In this document: positions 18,001 to 24,388 of the stretch, piece after piece
Position numbering within the stretch: position 1 is the stretch's first letter
How the letters are laid out: every line of letters starts with the position of its first letter
Origin: Melioribacter sp.
GTDB taxonomy: Bacteria > Bacteroidota > Ignavibacteria > Ignavibacteriales > Melioribacteraceae
Length of the DNA: 61,186 nucleotides
Reading direction: 5' to 3'
Assembly (NCBI GenBank): GCA_023250955.1
Contig: JAHEZQ010000026.1
Coordinates: 1 to 61,186 of the forward strand
The notes under the pieces: generated by a model
What the model saw: only the letters and a program-made list of their open reading frames with translations
Told to the model about the DNA's origin: nothing
Databases searched by the model: none
Position numbers and translations under genes: made by a program

Positions 18001-18217
18001 AAAATGTAATATTAAAGAACTTTCATTATGGTTTGAAGGATGGAGTTTAGCATTAAGTGAAATGAATTATTTACGTACTGGATACAAATCTTCGGGATTG
18101 CTTGACGTTCATTATGTAACAGATGAAGATATTACAAACAAATCAAGTTATGCTTCAAAGATAGATGCAGTTACTGATGCAGCACGTCCGTTAAAGTTTA
18201 AGACAAAAGCCAATTAG
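15023..18217 (+). CDS. GAF-like / PPDK-type ATP-grasp / nucleotidyltransferase fusion protein
   Basis: A 1064-residue multidomain protein. Residues ~1-150 look like a GAF-type sensor with a helical linker. Residues ~330-720 are a PPDK-type ATP-grasp domain (LGGKSAGLFLAAHIL, LVVRSSSLLEDQMGAAFSG, DIEFAYDGKDFYMLQCRPQ). Residues ~760-880 share the LIGPGRWGSRG and GTHFFQDL block with the upstream protein. Residues ~950-1060 form a nucleotidyltransferase domain with YVFGSTKNAISGPGSDIDL, having the G-S and D-x-D metal motif of Pol-beta/MNT enzymes. No phosphohistidine domain is seen. It overlaps the upstream gene by seven bases. The reaction is unknown; nucleotide-dependent regulation or protein modification is an inference. 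Confidence 0.8.
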   Translation: MVNENKPIDNLVFELQERAKELNCLYTIEDSLNRSDISLRQAFHTVINAIPPGWQFQNVCKAKLVYGEIVYQTSDFEETKWVINSNIIVQDQIVGRISVYYTEEVPSSGDGPFLKEEKKLLDTIAERLGHFILHQKLKNVFNEFQSVRQQVDGHTKGEWRIVLDMIRKTDPNLFMSLLRKTLHLLCWKGVEEAEMLMKHTSLSWKGETTEEDLQYDDNKPLKVSKMVNYDQYVETILKLADENLPDDIILSRIQKWIQEDKSSALIKVVETQDTSLTDIADAIRKYYHMAPEKFELPPSTIKGLRVSLLRRFFTEQLEYISVAKEYVKLTDFYKLIDKMIFPSGSHGKLGGKSAGLFLAAHILQKVGESVEILSELKTPKTWYITSDGVLHFMQHNNLEEVLEQKYKEIDEVRIEYPHVVQLFKNSEFPPDIIKGLSMALDDLGDRPLVVRSSSLLEDQMGAAFSGKYKSLFLANQGTKQQRLVALMDAIAEVYASTFSPDPIEYRAERGLLDYHEEMGVMIQEAVGTKVGKYYFPAFAGVAFSNNEFRWSPRIKREDGLIRMVPGFGTRAVDRLSDDYPVLVSPGQPNLRINISPEELRRYSPKKIDVINLETNEFESILINTLLDECSSEYPLFTEIFSVLDGTMIRQPGPLDVFDHSKEFLVTFDGLITKTNFLKRIDVILKILQEKIKTPVDIEFAYDGKDFYMLQCRPQSFSRESNSDSIPKEVPEEKIVFTAHKFVSNGRVPDITHIVYVDPQKYSEISDRNKMLSVGRAISKLNKTLPKRKFILIGPGRWGSRGDIKLGVSVTYSDINNTAMLIEVARKKGNYVPDLSFGTHFFQDLVEAGIRYLPLYPDDARVVFNEKFLNSSPNIFNDLVQEYNYLEDTIKVIDVLKTTGGSILKILTNAELDEAIGMFAAQSAETSLEKEYKEVIEYHPSDYWRWRMKMAEKIALELDADRFGVKGIYVFGSTKNAISGPGSDIDLIVHIEKGKCNIKELSLWFEGWSLALSEMNYLRTGYKSSGLLDVHYVTDEDITNKSSYASKIDAVTDAARPLKFKTKAN

Positions 18218-18241
18218 ATAAGCCGTCTGAAAAATTATGAA

Positions 18242-18315
18242 ATGTCATTTCGAAGGAGCGGAGCAACTGAGAAATCTTACTAGAAAAAGATTTCTCCCTT
18301 CGGTCGAAATGACAT
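18242..18315. repeat. 74-base hairpin repeat (TCATTTCGA type)
   Basis: ATGTCATTTCGA at the left end is the exact complement of TCGAAATGACAT at the right end, and inside them GAGAAATCTT pairs with AAGATTTCTC. The whole unit folds into one long stem. It lies between convergent genes and may act as a two-way transcription stop. It shares its layout with the repeat at 51377-51464. Confidence 0.85.
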
Positions 18316-18335
18316 AATATTATTTTCAATGGTTC

Positions 18336-19172
18336 TTAAATAAGAATTCGTTCTGCAGTTTCAGGATTACTCAATTCGAATTTAACAACAGCAAGTTCGT
18401 TTCCTTTATGAGCTGCACTGAAACAATATGTCTGACCAATTTTATCTTTCCAACTTCCCGAAATCTGTGCCGATTCATGTATATGACCGTGTAAAGTAAT
18501 CAGCGGTTGTTTCTTTTCTATAAATCTTTTTATTGCAATGCTTCCTACATGAGTATCAACAGGTACATGGTCAATTAATTTTCCGCTGGTTGCTACATTG
18601 TCTAAATTAGTCTGATATGGCGGACCATGAAAAAGAAAAATTGCTTTAGTAAGATCCTCATTTTTGGTAAGTGTATCCAAATCATCTTTTATTGTGGAAT
18701 ATTTTTTTTCGTGATTTGAAATATCAACAGTTCTTTTCCCTTCTTCGGGTGAAATAGATCCCGGGTCAACAAATCTTGAAACATCATATTTCTCCCAATC
18801 TTTTAATAAGAAAGGAGACGGAGGAGTAAAAGCATAACCGTAAATATTATATTCTAAGAAATTTGTTTTGCGGAAGTGGATATATTCTATCAATGATTGT
18901 TTGTCAAGTTCCATAATTGATGGTTCTTCAATCCTAGCGTCGTCATTTCCAAGGATAAGCATTATTCTAGGGTATTTATCCAACATTGTTGTTTTTAAGT
19001 TTTGAAGATTGGGGAGAAGAAAATCAGTTACAAAATTTGCTGAATGATATGAATGCGGAAGAAGATCTCCGCCTAAAAAAACCAAAACCGGCTGATAAGA
19101 TTCAATTGCTTGGAATAATTTTGCGTATTGATCTTCTTTACCGTGAAGATCTGAGACAAATAGTGAAATCAT
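18336..19172 (-). CDS. Calcineurin-like metallophosphoesterase
   Basis: A 278-residue cytosolic phosphoesterase with the full two-metal motif set: SDLHGKEDQY at the N-terminus (D-x-H), FLGGDLLPH (GGD), LILGNDDAR (GND in place of GNH), LFHGPPYQT and LHGHIHES (GHxH). The GND-for-GNH change puts Asp where many relatives use the catalytic His, as in a subset of archaeal-type family members. The substrate is not predictable: nucleotides, cyclic nucleotides or phosphoproteins are all possible. It is divergent from the HisH-like gene, with about 70 bases between them, and stands alone. Confidence 0.88.
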   Translation of the reverse strand: MISLFVSDLHGKEDQYAKLFQAIESYQPVLVFLGGDLLPHSYHSANFVTDFLLPNLQNLKTTMLDKYPRIMLILGNDDARIEEPSIMELDKQSLIEYIHFRKTNFLEYNIYGYAFTPPSPFLLKDWEKYDVSRFVDPGSISPEEGKRTVDISNHEKKYSTIKDDLDTLTKNEDLTKAIFLFHGPPYQTNLDNVATSGKLIDHVPVDTHVGSIAIKRFIEKKQPLITLHGHIHESAQISGSWKDKIGQTYCFSAAHKGNELAVVKFELSNPETAERILI

Positions 19173-19246
19173 AGAATATTTTTAATTAGTCTGTAACAAA
19201 ATTAATAAATATTTTTATACTTCAATTTTTTTAATTTGGGAATTAA

Positions 19247-19867
19247 ATGATAGTTATACTTGATATTGAAACCGGGCAAAGCAAAGTTTCATCTGATTTC
19301 CTAACATCTTTAGGGATTGAAAACTTAATCTCAAACAATGAACATAAAGTTCTTAAAGCAGACGGAATAATAATTCCGGATTGTAATAGCATTAATTTAG
19401 CTTCTAAGAAATTGCAGTTATGTAATTTTAACAGCTCACTTCGAATGATTAAAAAACCAATCCTTGGAATTAATGCCGGGATGAATTTAATGACTGAAGC
19501 AGTTTCTGAAGAGAATGTTATTGGGTTGGGATTTTTCAAATGTAAAAGTGTAAGATTAGATAATCAAAGAGAGCAAATTGAATCTGTCATTAAAACATCA
19601 GCAAGTTCCAAACTGTTCGGTAATCTTTCAGGTAATAAAGTGACGTTTTCTAATCTAACTTGCGGTGTCGAATCATCAAAAGATTCTACCTCAATTATCA
19701 CACTGGAAGGAAAAGAGATTTGCGGTTCGTTAGAAAATGAAAATTATTTTGGTGTGCAGTTCAATCCGGAACTATCTGGTATTAATGGAGAAGAAGTATT
19801 AAAAAGTTTTTATAAAATCTGTAAACAGAAACCCACTAACAACCAATCACCAACCACAAATAACTAA
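19247..19867 (+). CDS. HisH-like glutamine amidotransferase pseudoenzyme
   Basis: A 206-residue class-I glutamine-amidotransferase-like protein that follows the HisH layout from end to end: MIVILDIETGQ at the start, LKADGIIIP, PILGINAGMNLM, ENVIGLGFF and YFGVQFNPELSG. The catalytic residues are gone: Asn76 replaces the nucleophilic Cys of the G-I-C-L-G-M-Q motif, Asn173 replaces the catalytic His of the F-H-P-E motif, and only Glu175 remains. The oxyanion-side motif P-G-V-G-S is also changed to PDCNS. It should not hydrolyse glutamine. The last dozen residues (KPTNNQSPTTNN) are encoded by a word repeat. No hisF is in the window; a scaffold or regulatory role is inference. Confidence 0.75.
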   Translation: MIVILDIETGQSKVSSDFLTSLGIENLISNNEHKVLKADGIIIPDCNSINLASKKLQLCNFNSSLRMIKKPILGINAGMNLMTEAVSEENVIGLGFFKCKSVRLDNQREQIESVIKTSASSKLFGNLSGNKVTFSNLTCGVESSKDSTSIITLEGKEICGSLENENYFGVQFNPELSGINGEEVLKSFYKICKQKPTNNQSPTTNN

Positions 19868-19877
19868 TCACTAAATA
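19832..19877 (+). repeat. Word repeat (CCAATCACCAACCAC type) entering a coding 3' end
   Basis: A run of near-identical short words built on ACTAAC, CCAATCACC and AACTAATCACTAA covers the last codons of the HisH-like gene, its stop codon and the first bases after it. The low-complexity tail KPTNNQSPTTNN is the direct result. Confidence 0.65.
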
Positions 19878-20056
19878 ACTCTTGACCTATTCCCATTATT
19901 ATTCTAAGTTGTAAGCAGAACAAGGGGTTGTCTCTTATGATCCAAAATTCTATCAATTTCTCTTTCTTGTTTTTCATTCCACAAAGTCGTTTATCATTTA
20001 TATAAATAGATTATTCCTTTACTGCGTAGTAAAATATTTAATGTGGTAAAACACAA

Positions 20057-20081
20057 ACGCCGTCATTTAAATTGGCGGCGT
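20057..20081. other. GC-rich hairpin upstream of the HNH-like gene
   Basis: ACGCCGTCA pairs with TTGGCGGCGT (one wobble) around an AT loop, standing out in an AT-rich 286-base gap (19868-20153). There is no T run, so it may be a leader or boundary structure more than a terminator. Confidence 0.5.
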
Positions 20082-20153
20082 ACTTAATAGTTAAGCAACA
20101 CGCATAAATAATTTTGTGGCATCTTGAATCACTAATAAAAGGAGCTGTCTAAA

Positions 20154-20438
20154 ATGAAAATTAAAAATATTAATGGCACTTCGGATACTACATGTTCTTG
20201 TGGCTCTTGGCTGAAACATTGGGAAAAATTTAGTAAACAAACTGTCACTTATTGCCCAGTTTCTACGTGTTACAATAAAGATATTGTTGGTGCACATGTT
20301 CAAAAGGCGACTGGTTACGACAACAAGTGGTACATTTATCCATTGTGCAATGCACATAACCAATCTACTAGCGAATTAGAAGTTCCTGACAGCTATACAC
20401 TAGTTCCCGCTAACAAAAAGGAAACTTGTGAGAAGTAA
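20154..20438 (+). CDS. Small zinc-binding HNH-like protein
   Basis: A 94-residue protein with a Cys/His pattern of a treble-clef HNH fold: TCSCGSWLKHW, then YCPVSTCYNK, DIVGAHVQK and PLCNAHN. The AHV and HN pair are placed as in HNH nucleases, and four or five cysteines could hold a structural zinc. I recall similar short proteins as uncharacterised and scattered among bacteria and mobile regions. AAAGGAGCTG before the ATG is a strong ribosome site. The next gene, 47 bases on, encodes a coiled-coil membrane protein and has its own AAGGAGATAT site. Nuclease activity is not established. Confidence 0.65.
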   Translation: MKIKNINGTSDTTCSCGSWLKHWEKFSKQTVTYCPVSTCYNKDIVGAHVQKATGYDNKWYIYPLCNAHNQSTSELEVPDSYTLVPANKKETCEK

Positions 20439-20485
20439 TTAGTTATGTGTAATAAAAATGGGAAATAAAAAGGAGATATAAATAA

Positions 20486-21853
20486 ATGATTGAAAGAATA
20501 TGGGAACTTCTAACCACCTTCACTGAAGAATCAAATACCGCTGCACTTGCTAAGTGTACGGAAAATGGTTTTGATGTCAATCGTGGAATAGTTTCACTTG
20601 ACGAATCTTTTATAAACTTGAATTCCGCTAAAGCTATTCTTATGGATTCAATTGAAAAAAGAAAACTAATTCAATTACCAATATCAATTCAGAAAATTCT
20701 TTTTGCTAATATAGAAGCAATCTCACGATCATTAACTAACTTAATTAATGGAACTGATGAAATCGAAAATCTTACCAATTATATAGAGCAGTTGAATGTT
20801 TCAATTTGGCAATATGGATTGCATAATCTTTCTGATGAGTTACTCGGTTTCCTCAACAAAATGAATCAACTTAAGAACCAAGAAGTTGAAATTGCAAATC
20901 TGAGAAGAGAACTTAAAGCTGCTATGAGTCAAAAATCCGCTTTAGAGAATCTTGTTACAACTGCTAATAATGCAGTTGAAAATCTAAGTCAAATCGTTGC
21001 CCAGTCTGAAAATAATAAGGACAAAACAGAGGAAAATGTTTCCTATACTACGCAAGCAAATCAAAACGCTTCAGCATTAATTGCAACAATTCAACAAAAC
21101 GAAGCTATTTCTACACAACTTTTAGCAAATACTAAAACCAGTAATTCTGAGGTTATTGCACTCGAACCAAAAATAAAAGAATTTTATTCCCAAATTGATC
21201 AATATCGTAATAAGATCACATCTACTACAGAAGACGCTCATGATGCAGTAAAAATAAATAAGGAAGAAACTGATATCTTAATTAATAATCTTCAACAGCT
21301 TGAAGATCAAATCAAAGTCCAGATTGAAAAAGCAACTGGGTTTTCATTATTTCATTCATTTCAAACACGTCAATACGAATTAGCCAAATCAAAAAGACTT
21401 TGGTTTTATGCGCTTGGGTTTTTAATATTAGCATCTTGGGGTGTCTCTATTTTTGTTATTTTGACTACGACTAATTTTGATGTCGCATTTTTCGGTAAAT
21501 TATCGATGACTCTTCCACTTATCTATGCAATATATTTTTGTACTGTTCATTATGGTCGTGAAAGAAAACTTGAAGAAGAATATGCTTTCAAATCGAACAT
21601 TTCAATTTCGCTTGTCCCTTATCAAGAACTAGTTGAGAAACTTGTCAAAAGTGATCAAGCGGGTGAAAGAGAGAAATTCACAGCCTTTATTATAGATGCT
21701 ATTACAAAAGTTTATACCTCTCCAACTGATAAAGTCTTTGATGGTGAACAAAAATCAAATGTAACTCCAATAGATGGTTCCAAGCAATTAGAAAAGATTA
21801 TTAAATCAATAATAGATCCACTGGAGCCGTTAATAAAAGCTTTTAAACATTGA
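20486..21853 (+). CDS. Coiled-coil protein with two membrane helices, unknown function
   Basis: I cannot name the family. The 455-residue product has a mostly helical N-terminal half, a long coiled coil at about residues 125-285 (rich in Q, N, E and K heptads such as QEVEIANLRRELKAAMSQKSA), two membrane helices near 310-332 and 338-358, and a C-terminal cytosolic helical part. The segment HYGRERKLEEEYAFKSNIS after TM2 resembles a short motif (R-L-x-E-E-Y-x-x-K) I recall from other uncharacterised two-TM bacterial proteins. It has no signal peptide. It follows the HNH-like gene by 47 bases and could be its partner. A defence or membrane-stress role is speculation from context only. Confidence 0.65.
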   Translation: MIERIWELLTTFTEESNTAALAKCTENGFDVNRGIVSLDESFINLNSAKAILMDSIEKRKLIQLPISIQKILFANIEAISRSLTNLINGTDEIENLTNYIEQLNVSIWQYGLHNLSDELLGFLNKMNQLKNQEVEIANLRRELKAAMSQKSALENLVTTANNAVENLSQIVAQSENNKDKTEENVSYTTQANQNASALIATIQQNEAISTQLLANTKTSNSEVIALEPKIKEFYSQIDQYRNKITSTTEDAHDAVKINKEETDILINNLQQLEDQIKVQIEKATGFSLFHSFQTRQYELAKSKRLWFYALGFLILASWGVSIFVILTTTNFDVAFFGKLSMTLPLIYAIYFCTVHYGRERKLEEEYAFKSNISISLVPYQELVEKLVKSDQAGEREKFTAFIIDAITKVYTSPTDKVFDGEQKSNVTPIDGSKQLEKIIKSIIDPLEPLIKAFKH

Positions 21854-22001
21854 TTTATAATATAGAACATAACCCACACTTCAAAGGTGACCATCTGTTC
21901 GATTTGGTATTATTGAGTCGCATTTATATTTTGTCTTTAACTGCCAAAGGAATAATAATAATGAGTAATCAGTTTACCTAAATATATAGAGGGCAAGAAA
22001 A

Positions 22002-22310
22002 ATGTTATACAAAAAATTATTAGTCATAACTTTTTTGGCTTTATTAATTGTTTTGTTAAGCAGTTGTGCAGATGCTATCCAATATCAATATGCAGTAGAT
22101 ATTAAATCGGTTGGCTTTTGGTATGGATTATGGCACGGAATGATTGCGCCGATAAGTTTTATAATTTCTCTCTTCGATAAGAATGTTGCCATCTATGCTG
22201 TTTACAATAGCGGCGGGTGGTATAATTTCGGATATCTTTTAGGATTAAGCATTTCCATGGGAGGAAGCTGTACTGCAGCAAATAAGAAAAAACATTTCTG
22301 GAAAAAATAA
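22002..22310 (+). CDS. Small conserved lipoprotein, unknown function
   Basis: A 102-residue protein with a lipoprotein signal (lipobox LLSSC near residue 23) and a following hydrophobic part GFWYGLWHGMIAPISFIISL, then VAIYAVYNSGGWYNFGYLLG. I recognise this arrangement from short Bacteroidota lipoproteins of unknown role in which the GFW-GLWHG and WY-FG elements are conserved; this is memory, not a search. It probably has one further membrane-dipping segment after the lipid anchor. It is followed by the palindromic repeat at 22334, which may end its transcript. Confidence 0.7.
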   Translation: MLYKKLLVITFLALLIVLLSSCADAIQYQYAVDIKSVGFWYGLWHGMIAPISFIISLFDKNVAIYAVYNSGGWYNFGYLLGLSISMGGSCTAANKKKHFWKK

Positions 22311-22333
22311 TTCTCTTGTAAATATTTACTAGG

Positions 22334-22365
22334 CTGTCACGGTCCGACCGTGACAGTTGGTGAAA
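22334..22365. repeat. Palindromic CTGTCACGGT repeat, left copy
   Basis: CTGTCACGGT and its complement ACCGTGACAG around a CCG loop form a 10-bp hairpin, followed by TTGGTGAAA. A second copy in the same orientation, 28 of 32 bases identical, lies at 23207-23238, so the SUMF1-domain gene sits between them. Confidence 0.85.
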
Positions 22366-22428
22366 CTTTTTATAGATAATTGGAAATATTTTTTTATTAT
22401 AATTCTCGAAATAAGAGAAAGAGGCTGT

Positions 22429-23190
22429 ATGAAAAGGTATTGCACACTAACCATCTACGTGCTTTTATTCTTATTTATAAACTCTTGTTCGCAATCTCAG
22501 AAAAAAAATGTTAAAGAGGCCGAATCGTCTCCATTAATAATGGAAGGAATGGTATATGTAGAAGGAGGTAGTTTTGATATGGGGAACAAAAATGGAGGAA
22601 CGATGTTTGACGGAAAATTGGCAGAACGTGTTCACAGAGTATCAGTAAGCAGTTTTTATATAGATAAGTATGAAGTAACGCAAGCAGATTATGAAAAGGT
22701 GATGGGAAAAAATCCGTCACTTTTTAAGAACCCGGATGCACCGGTAGAAAATGTCACTTGGTATGAAGCTAATGAATATGCAAAGAAAATAGGGAAGAGA
22801 CTTCCGACAGAAGCAGAATGGGAATATGCAGCAAGAGGAGGGAACAAAAGTATGGGATATGAATATAGTGGGGGAAATAAACTTTCTGAATTAGCTTGGT
22901 TTGATGAAAATAGTATCCAGAGTACACAACCAGTTGGTAAAAAGAAACCTAATGAATTAGGAATATTTGATTTGAGCGGTAATGTATGGGAGTGGTGTTG
23001 TGATTGGTATGGTAGGGATTATTACTACAGCAGTCCAGAAAATAATCCTACAGGCCCAGACAGTGGAACCGAGCGTGTTAAACGCGGCGGCTCTTGGATA
23101 CTTCCATTTATTTGTTGCAGAGTTACATTCCGTCTCAGCAATGATCCGACAGATAGTAGCAAGGATATCGGATTTCGCTGTGCGAAATAA
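22429..23190 (+). CDS. SUMF1 (formylglycine-generating-enzyme-like) domain lipoprotein
   Basis: The ATG at 22429 is chosen because it gives a clean lipoprotein signal (MKRYCTLTIYVLLFLFINSC) and follows an AAAGAGG ribosome site; the upstream GTG at 22357 lies in a repeat flank. The mature protein is a complete SUMF1 domain: MVYVEGGSFDMGNKNGG, FYIDKYEVTQADYEKVMG, RLPTEAEWEYAARGG, GNVWEWCCDWYG and VKRGGSW...IGFRCAK. In true sulfatase-activating enzymes two Cys follow RGGS; here only the second position has Cys (ICCR), so copper-dependent oxidase activity is doubtful. It is bracketed by two copies of a palindromic repeat. Confidence 0.88.
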   Translation: MKRYCTLTIYVLLFLFINSCSQSQKKNVKEAESSPLIMEGMVYVEGGSFDMGNKNGGTMFDGKLAERVHRVSVSSFYIDKYEVTQADYEKVMGKNPSLFKNPDAPVENVTWYEANEYAKKIGKRLPTEAEWEYAARGGNKSMGYEYSGGNKLSELAWFDENSIQSTQPVGKKKPNELGIFDLSGNVWEWCCDWYGRDYYYSSPENNPTGPDSGTERVKRGGSWILPFICCRVTFRLSNDPTDSSKDIGFRCAK

Positions 23191-23206
23191 TTAAACTTTT
23201 ACAAAA

Positions 23207-23238
23207 CTGTCACGGTGTGACCATGACAGCTGGTGAAA
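23207..23238. repeat. Palindromic CTGTCACGGT repeat, right copy
   Basis: Second copy of the repeat at 22334-22365, same orientation, four differences in 32 bases. It lies 16 bases after the SUMF1 gene stop and 3 bases before the stop of the convergent cysteine-synthase-like gene, so it may serve both as a transcription stop. Confidence 0.85.
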
Positions 23239-23240
23239 AA

Positions 23241-24356
23241 CTAAAGTTTTGTATCAACCTTTCTTGGGCAACCATTCGGAAACTCAAAAACTGTTTCCAA
23301 ATGCGATTCAGAACATTCATCGGGATTACAGCAAGTATAACAAACGCGTTTGAGCGCACGTACTTCCATCAATTTAATATGCGGAGATAAGAAATCTTTT
23401 TTAATTGGTTCTTCATTAAATAAATCTGTACTTAAATATTTTTTATTGTCGTCCGAAAAGACTGTTACAATAACAGAATCCTTACCAAGTTCATTCTGAA
23501 TTTTTAAGGCGCCCAGTAAATTAGCTCCGGAAGAAATTCCAACACCGATGCCAAGTTCTGCCGCAAGTTTTTGAGCCATAATAATTGAATCACCATCGTC
23601 AACATCAACAACTTTATCTAGGGACTCTAATTTTAATATCTGCGGAATGAATTCATCGGATATACCTTGTATGCGATGTTTGCCAACTTTGTATCCGGTT
23701 GATAGCGTTGGAGAATTAGTCGGCTCCAAAGGATAAATTTTTATGTTGGGATATTTTTCCCTAAGGAATCGCCCTGTTCCCATAATAGTTCCGCCGGTTC
23801 CAACACCGGCAATAAATGCATCCGGTTTTATTCCGTGAAATTGTAATTGCCAATAAATTTCCGGTCCGGTGGTTCGGTAATGTGCTTCACAATTATCGGT
23901 ATTGGAAAACTGCCTTGGCAGAAAAGAATTTTCTGTTTTAGCTGCTAATTCTTCAGCACGCGCAATACTTCCGAGAAATCCGCCTTCTTCTTTGCTTACC
24001 AAAACAACATTAGCGCCAAAACTTTTAATGAGATTAATTCTTTCCTTACTCATCCAATCTGGTATAAAGATAGTTACAGGATGCCCGAGAGCTCTGCCGA
24101 TTGCAGAAAAAGCAATACCTGTATTTCCGCTTGTTGCTTCAATGATTAACGCACCGGGTTTTAGATTATTTTTTTCATAACCGTTCTTAAAAATGTAAAA
24201 TGCCATCCTATCCTTGATACTTCCGGTCATGTTTAGATTTTCTGCTTTGGCAAAAATTCTTCTCTTCTCACCGTTAAATAAAAGTTTAATTTCTAAAAGG
24301 GGAGTGTTACCCATTAGACTTGCAAGTCCAGCTACGGGATTGTGATTATCAGACAT
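23241..24356 (-). CDS. Cysteine synthase / cystathionine beta-synthase family enzyme with Cys-rich tail
   Basis: A PLP-dependent beta-replacement enzyme. I start at the ATG at 24356 ([11 protein letters not shown]), which has AGGA seven bases upstream and avoids overlap with the neighbouring gene; this gives 371 residues. Lys48 in NMTGSIKDR is the PLP lysine, [10 protein letters not shown] binds the substrate carboxylate and [10 protein letters not shown] the cofactor phosphate. The C-terminal ~65 residues extend beyond standard CysK and contain a Cys cluster, [16 protein letters not shown] and NGCPRK, that may bind a metal or act in sulfur transfer. Substrate choice (O-acetylserine, O-phosphoserine or homocysteine) cannot be decided from sequence. 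Confidence 0.88.
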   Translation of the reverse strand: MSDNHNPVAGLASLMGNTPLLEIKLLFNGEKRRIFAKAENLNMTGSIKDRMAFYIFKNGYEKNNLKPGALIIEATSGNTGIAFSAIGRALGHPVTIFIPDWMSKERINLIKSFGANVVLVSKEEGGFLGSIARAEELAAKTENSFLPRQFSNTDNCEAHYRTTGPEIYWQLQFHGIKPDAFIAGVGTGGTIMGTGRFLREKYPNIKIYPLEPTNSPTLSTGYKVGKHRIQGISDEFIPQILKLESLDKVVDVDDGDSIIMAQKLAAELGIGVGISSGANLLGALKIQNELGKDSVIVTVFSDDNKKYLSTDLFNEEPIKKDFLSPHIKLMEVRALKRVCYTCCNPDECSESHLETVFEFPNGCPRKVDTKL

Positions 24357-24388
24357 ATTTTTTCCTGTAATAAATGAAATGAAATAAA

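Noticed and set aside
13278-18217. Functional PEP synthase or pyruvate phosphate dikinase
   Set aside because: Neither protein has the phosphohistidine swivel domain or the PEP-binding barrel.
19868-20153. Possible small RNA or tRNA in the gap before the HNH-like gene
   Set aside because: Only one short GC-rich hairpin is present; no cloverleaf or known RNA fold could be drawn.
22429-23190. True sulfatase-activating formylglycine-generating enzyme
   Set aside because: Only one of the two Cys that follow RGGS in active enzymes is present, and no sulfatase gene is nearby; it is better called a SUMF1-domain lipoprotein.
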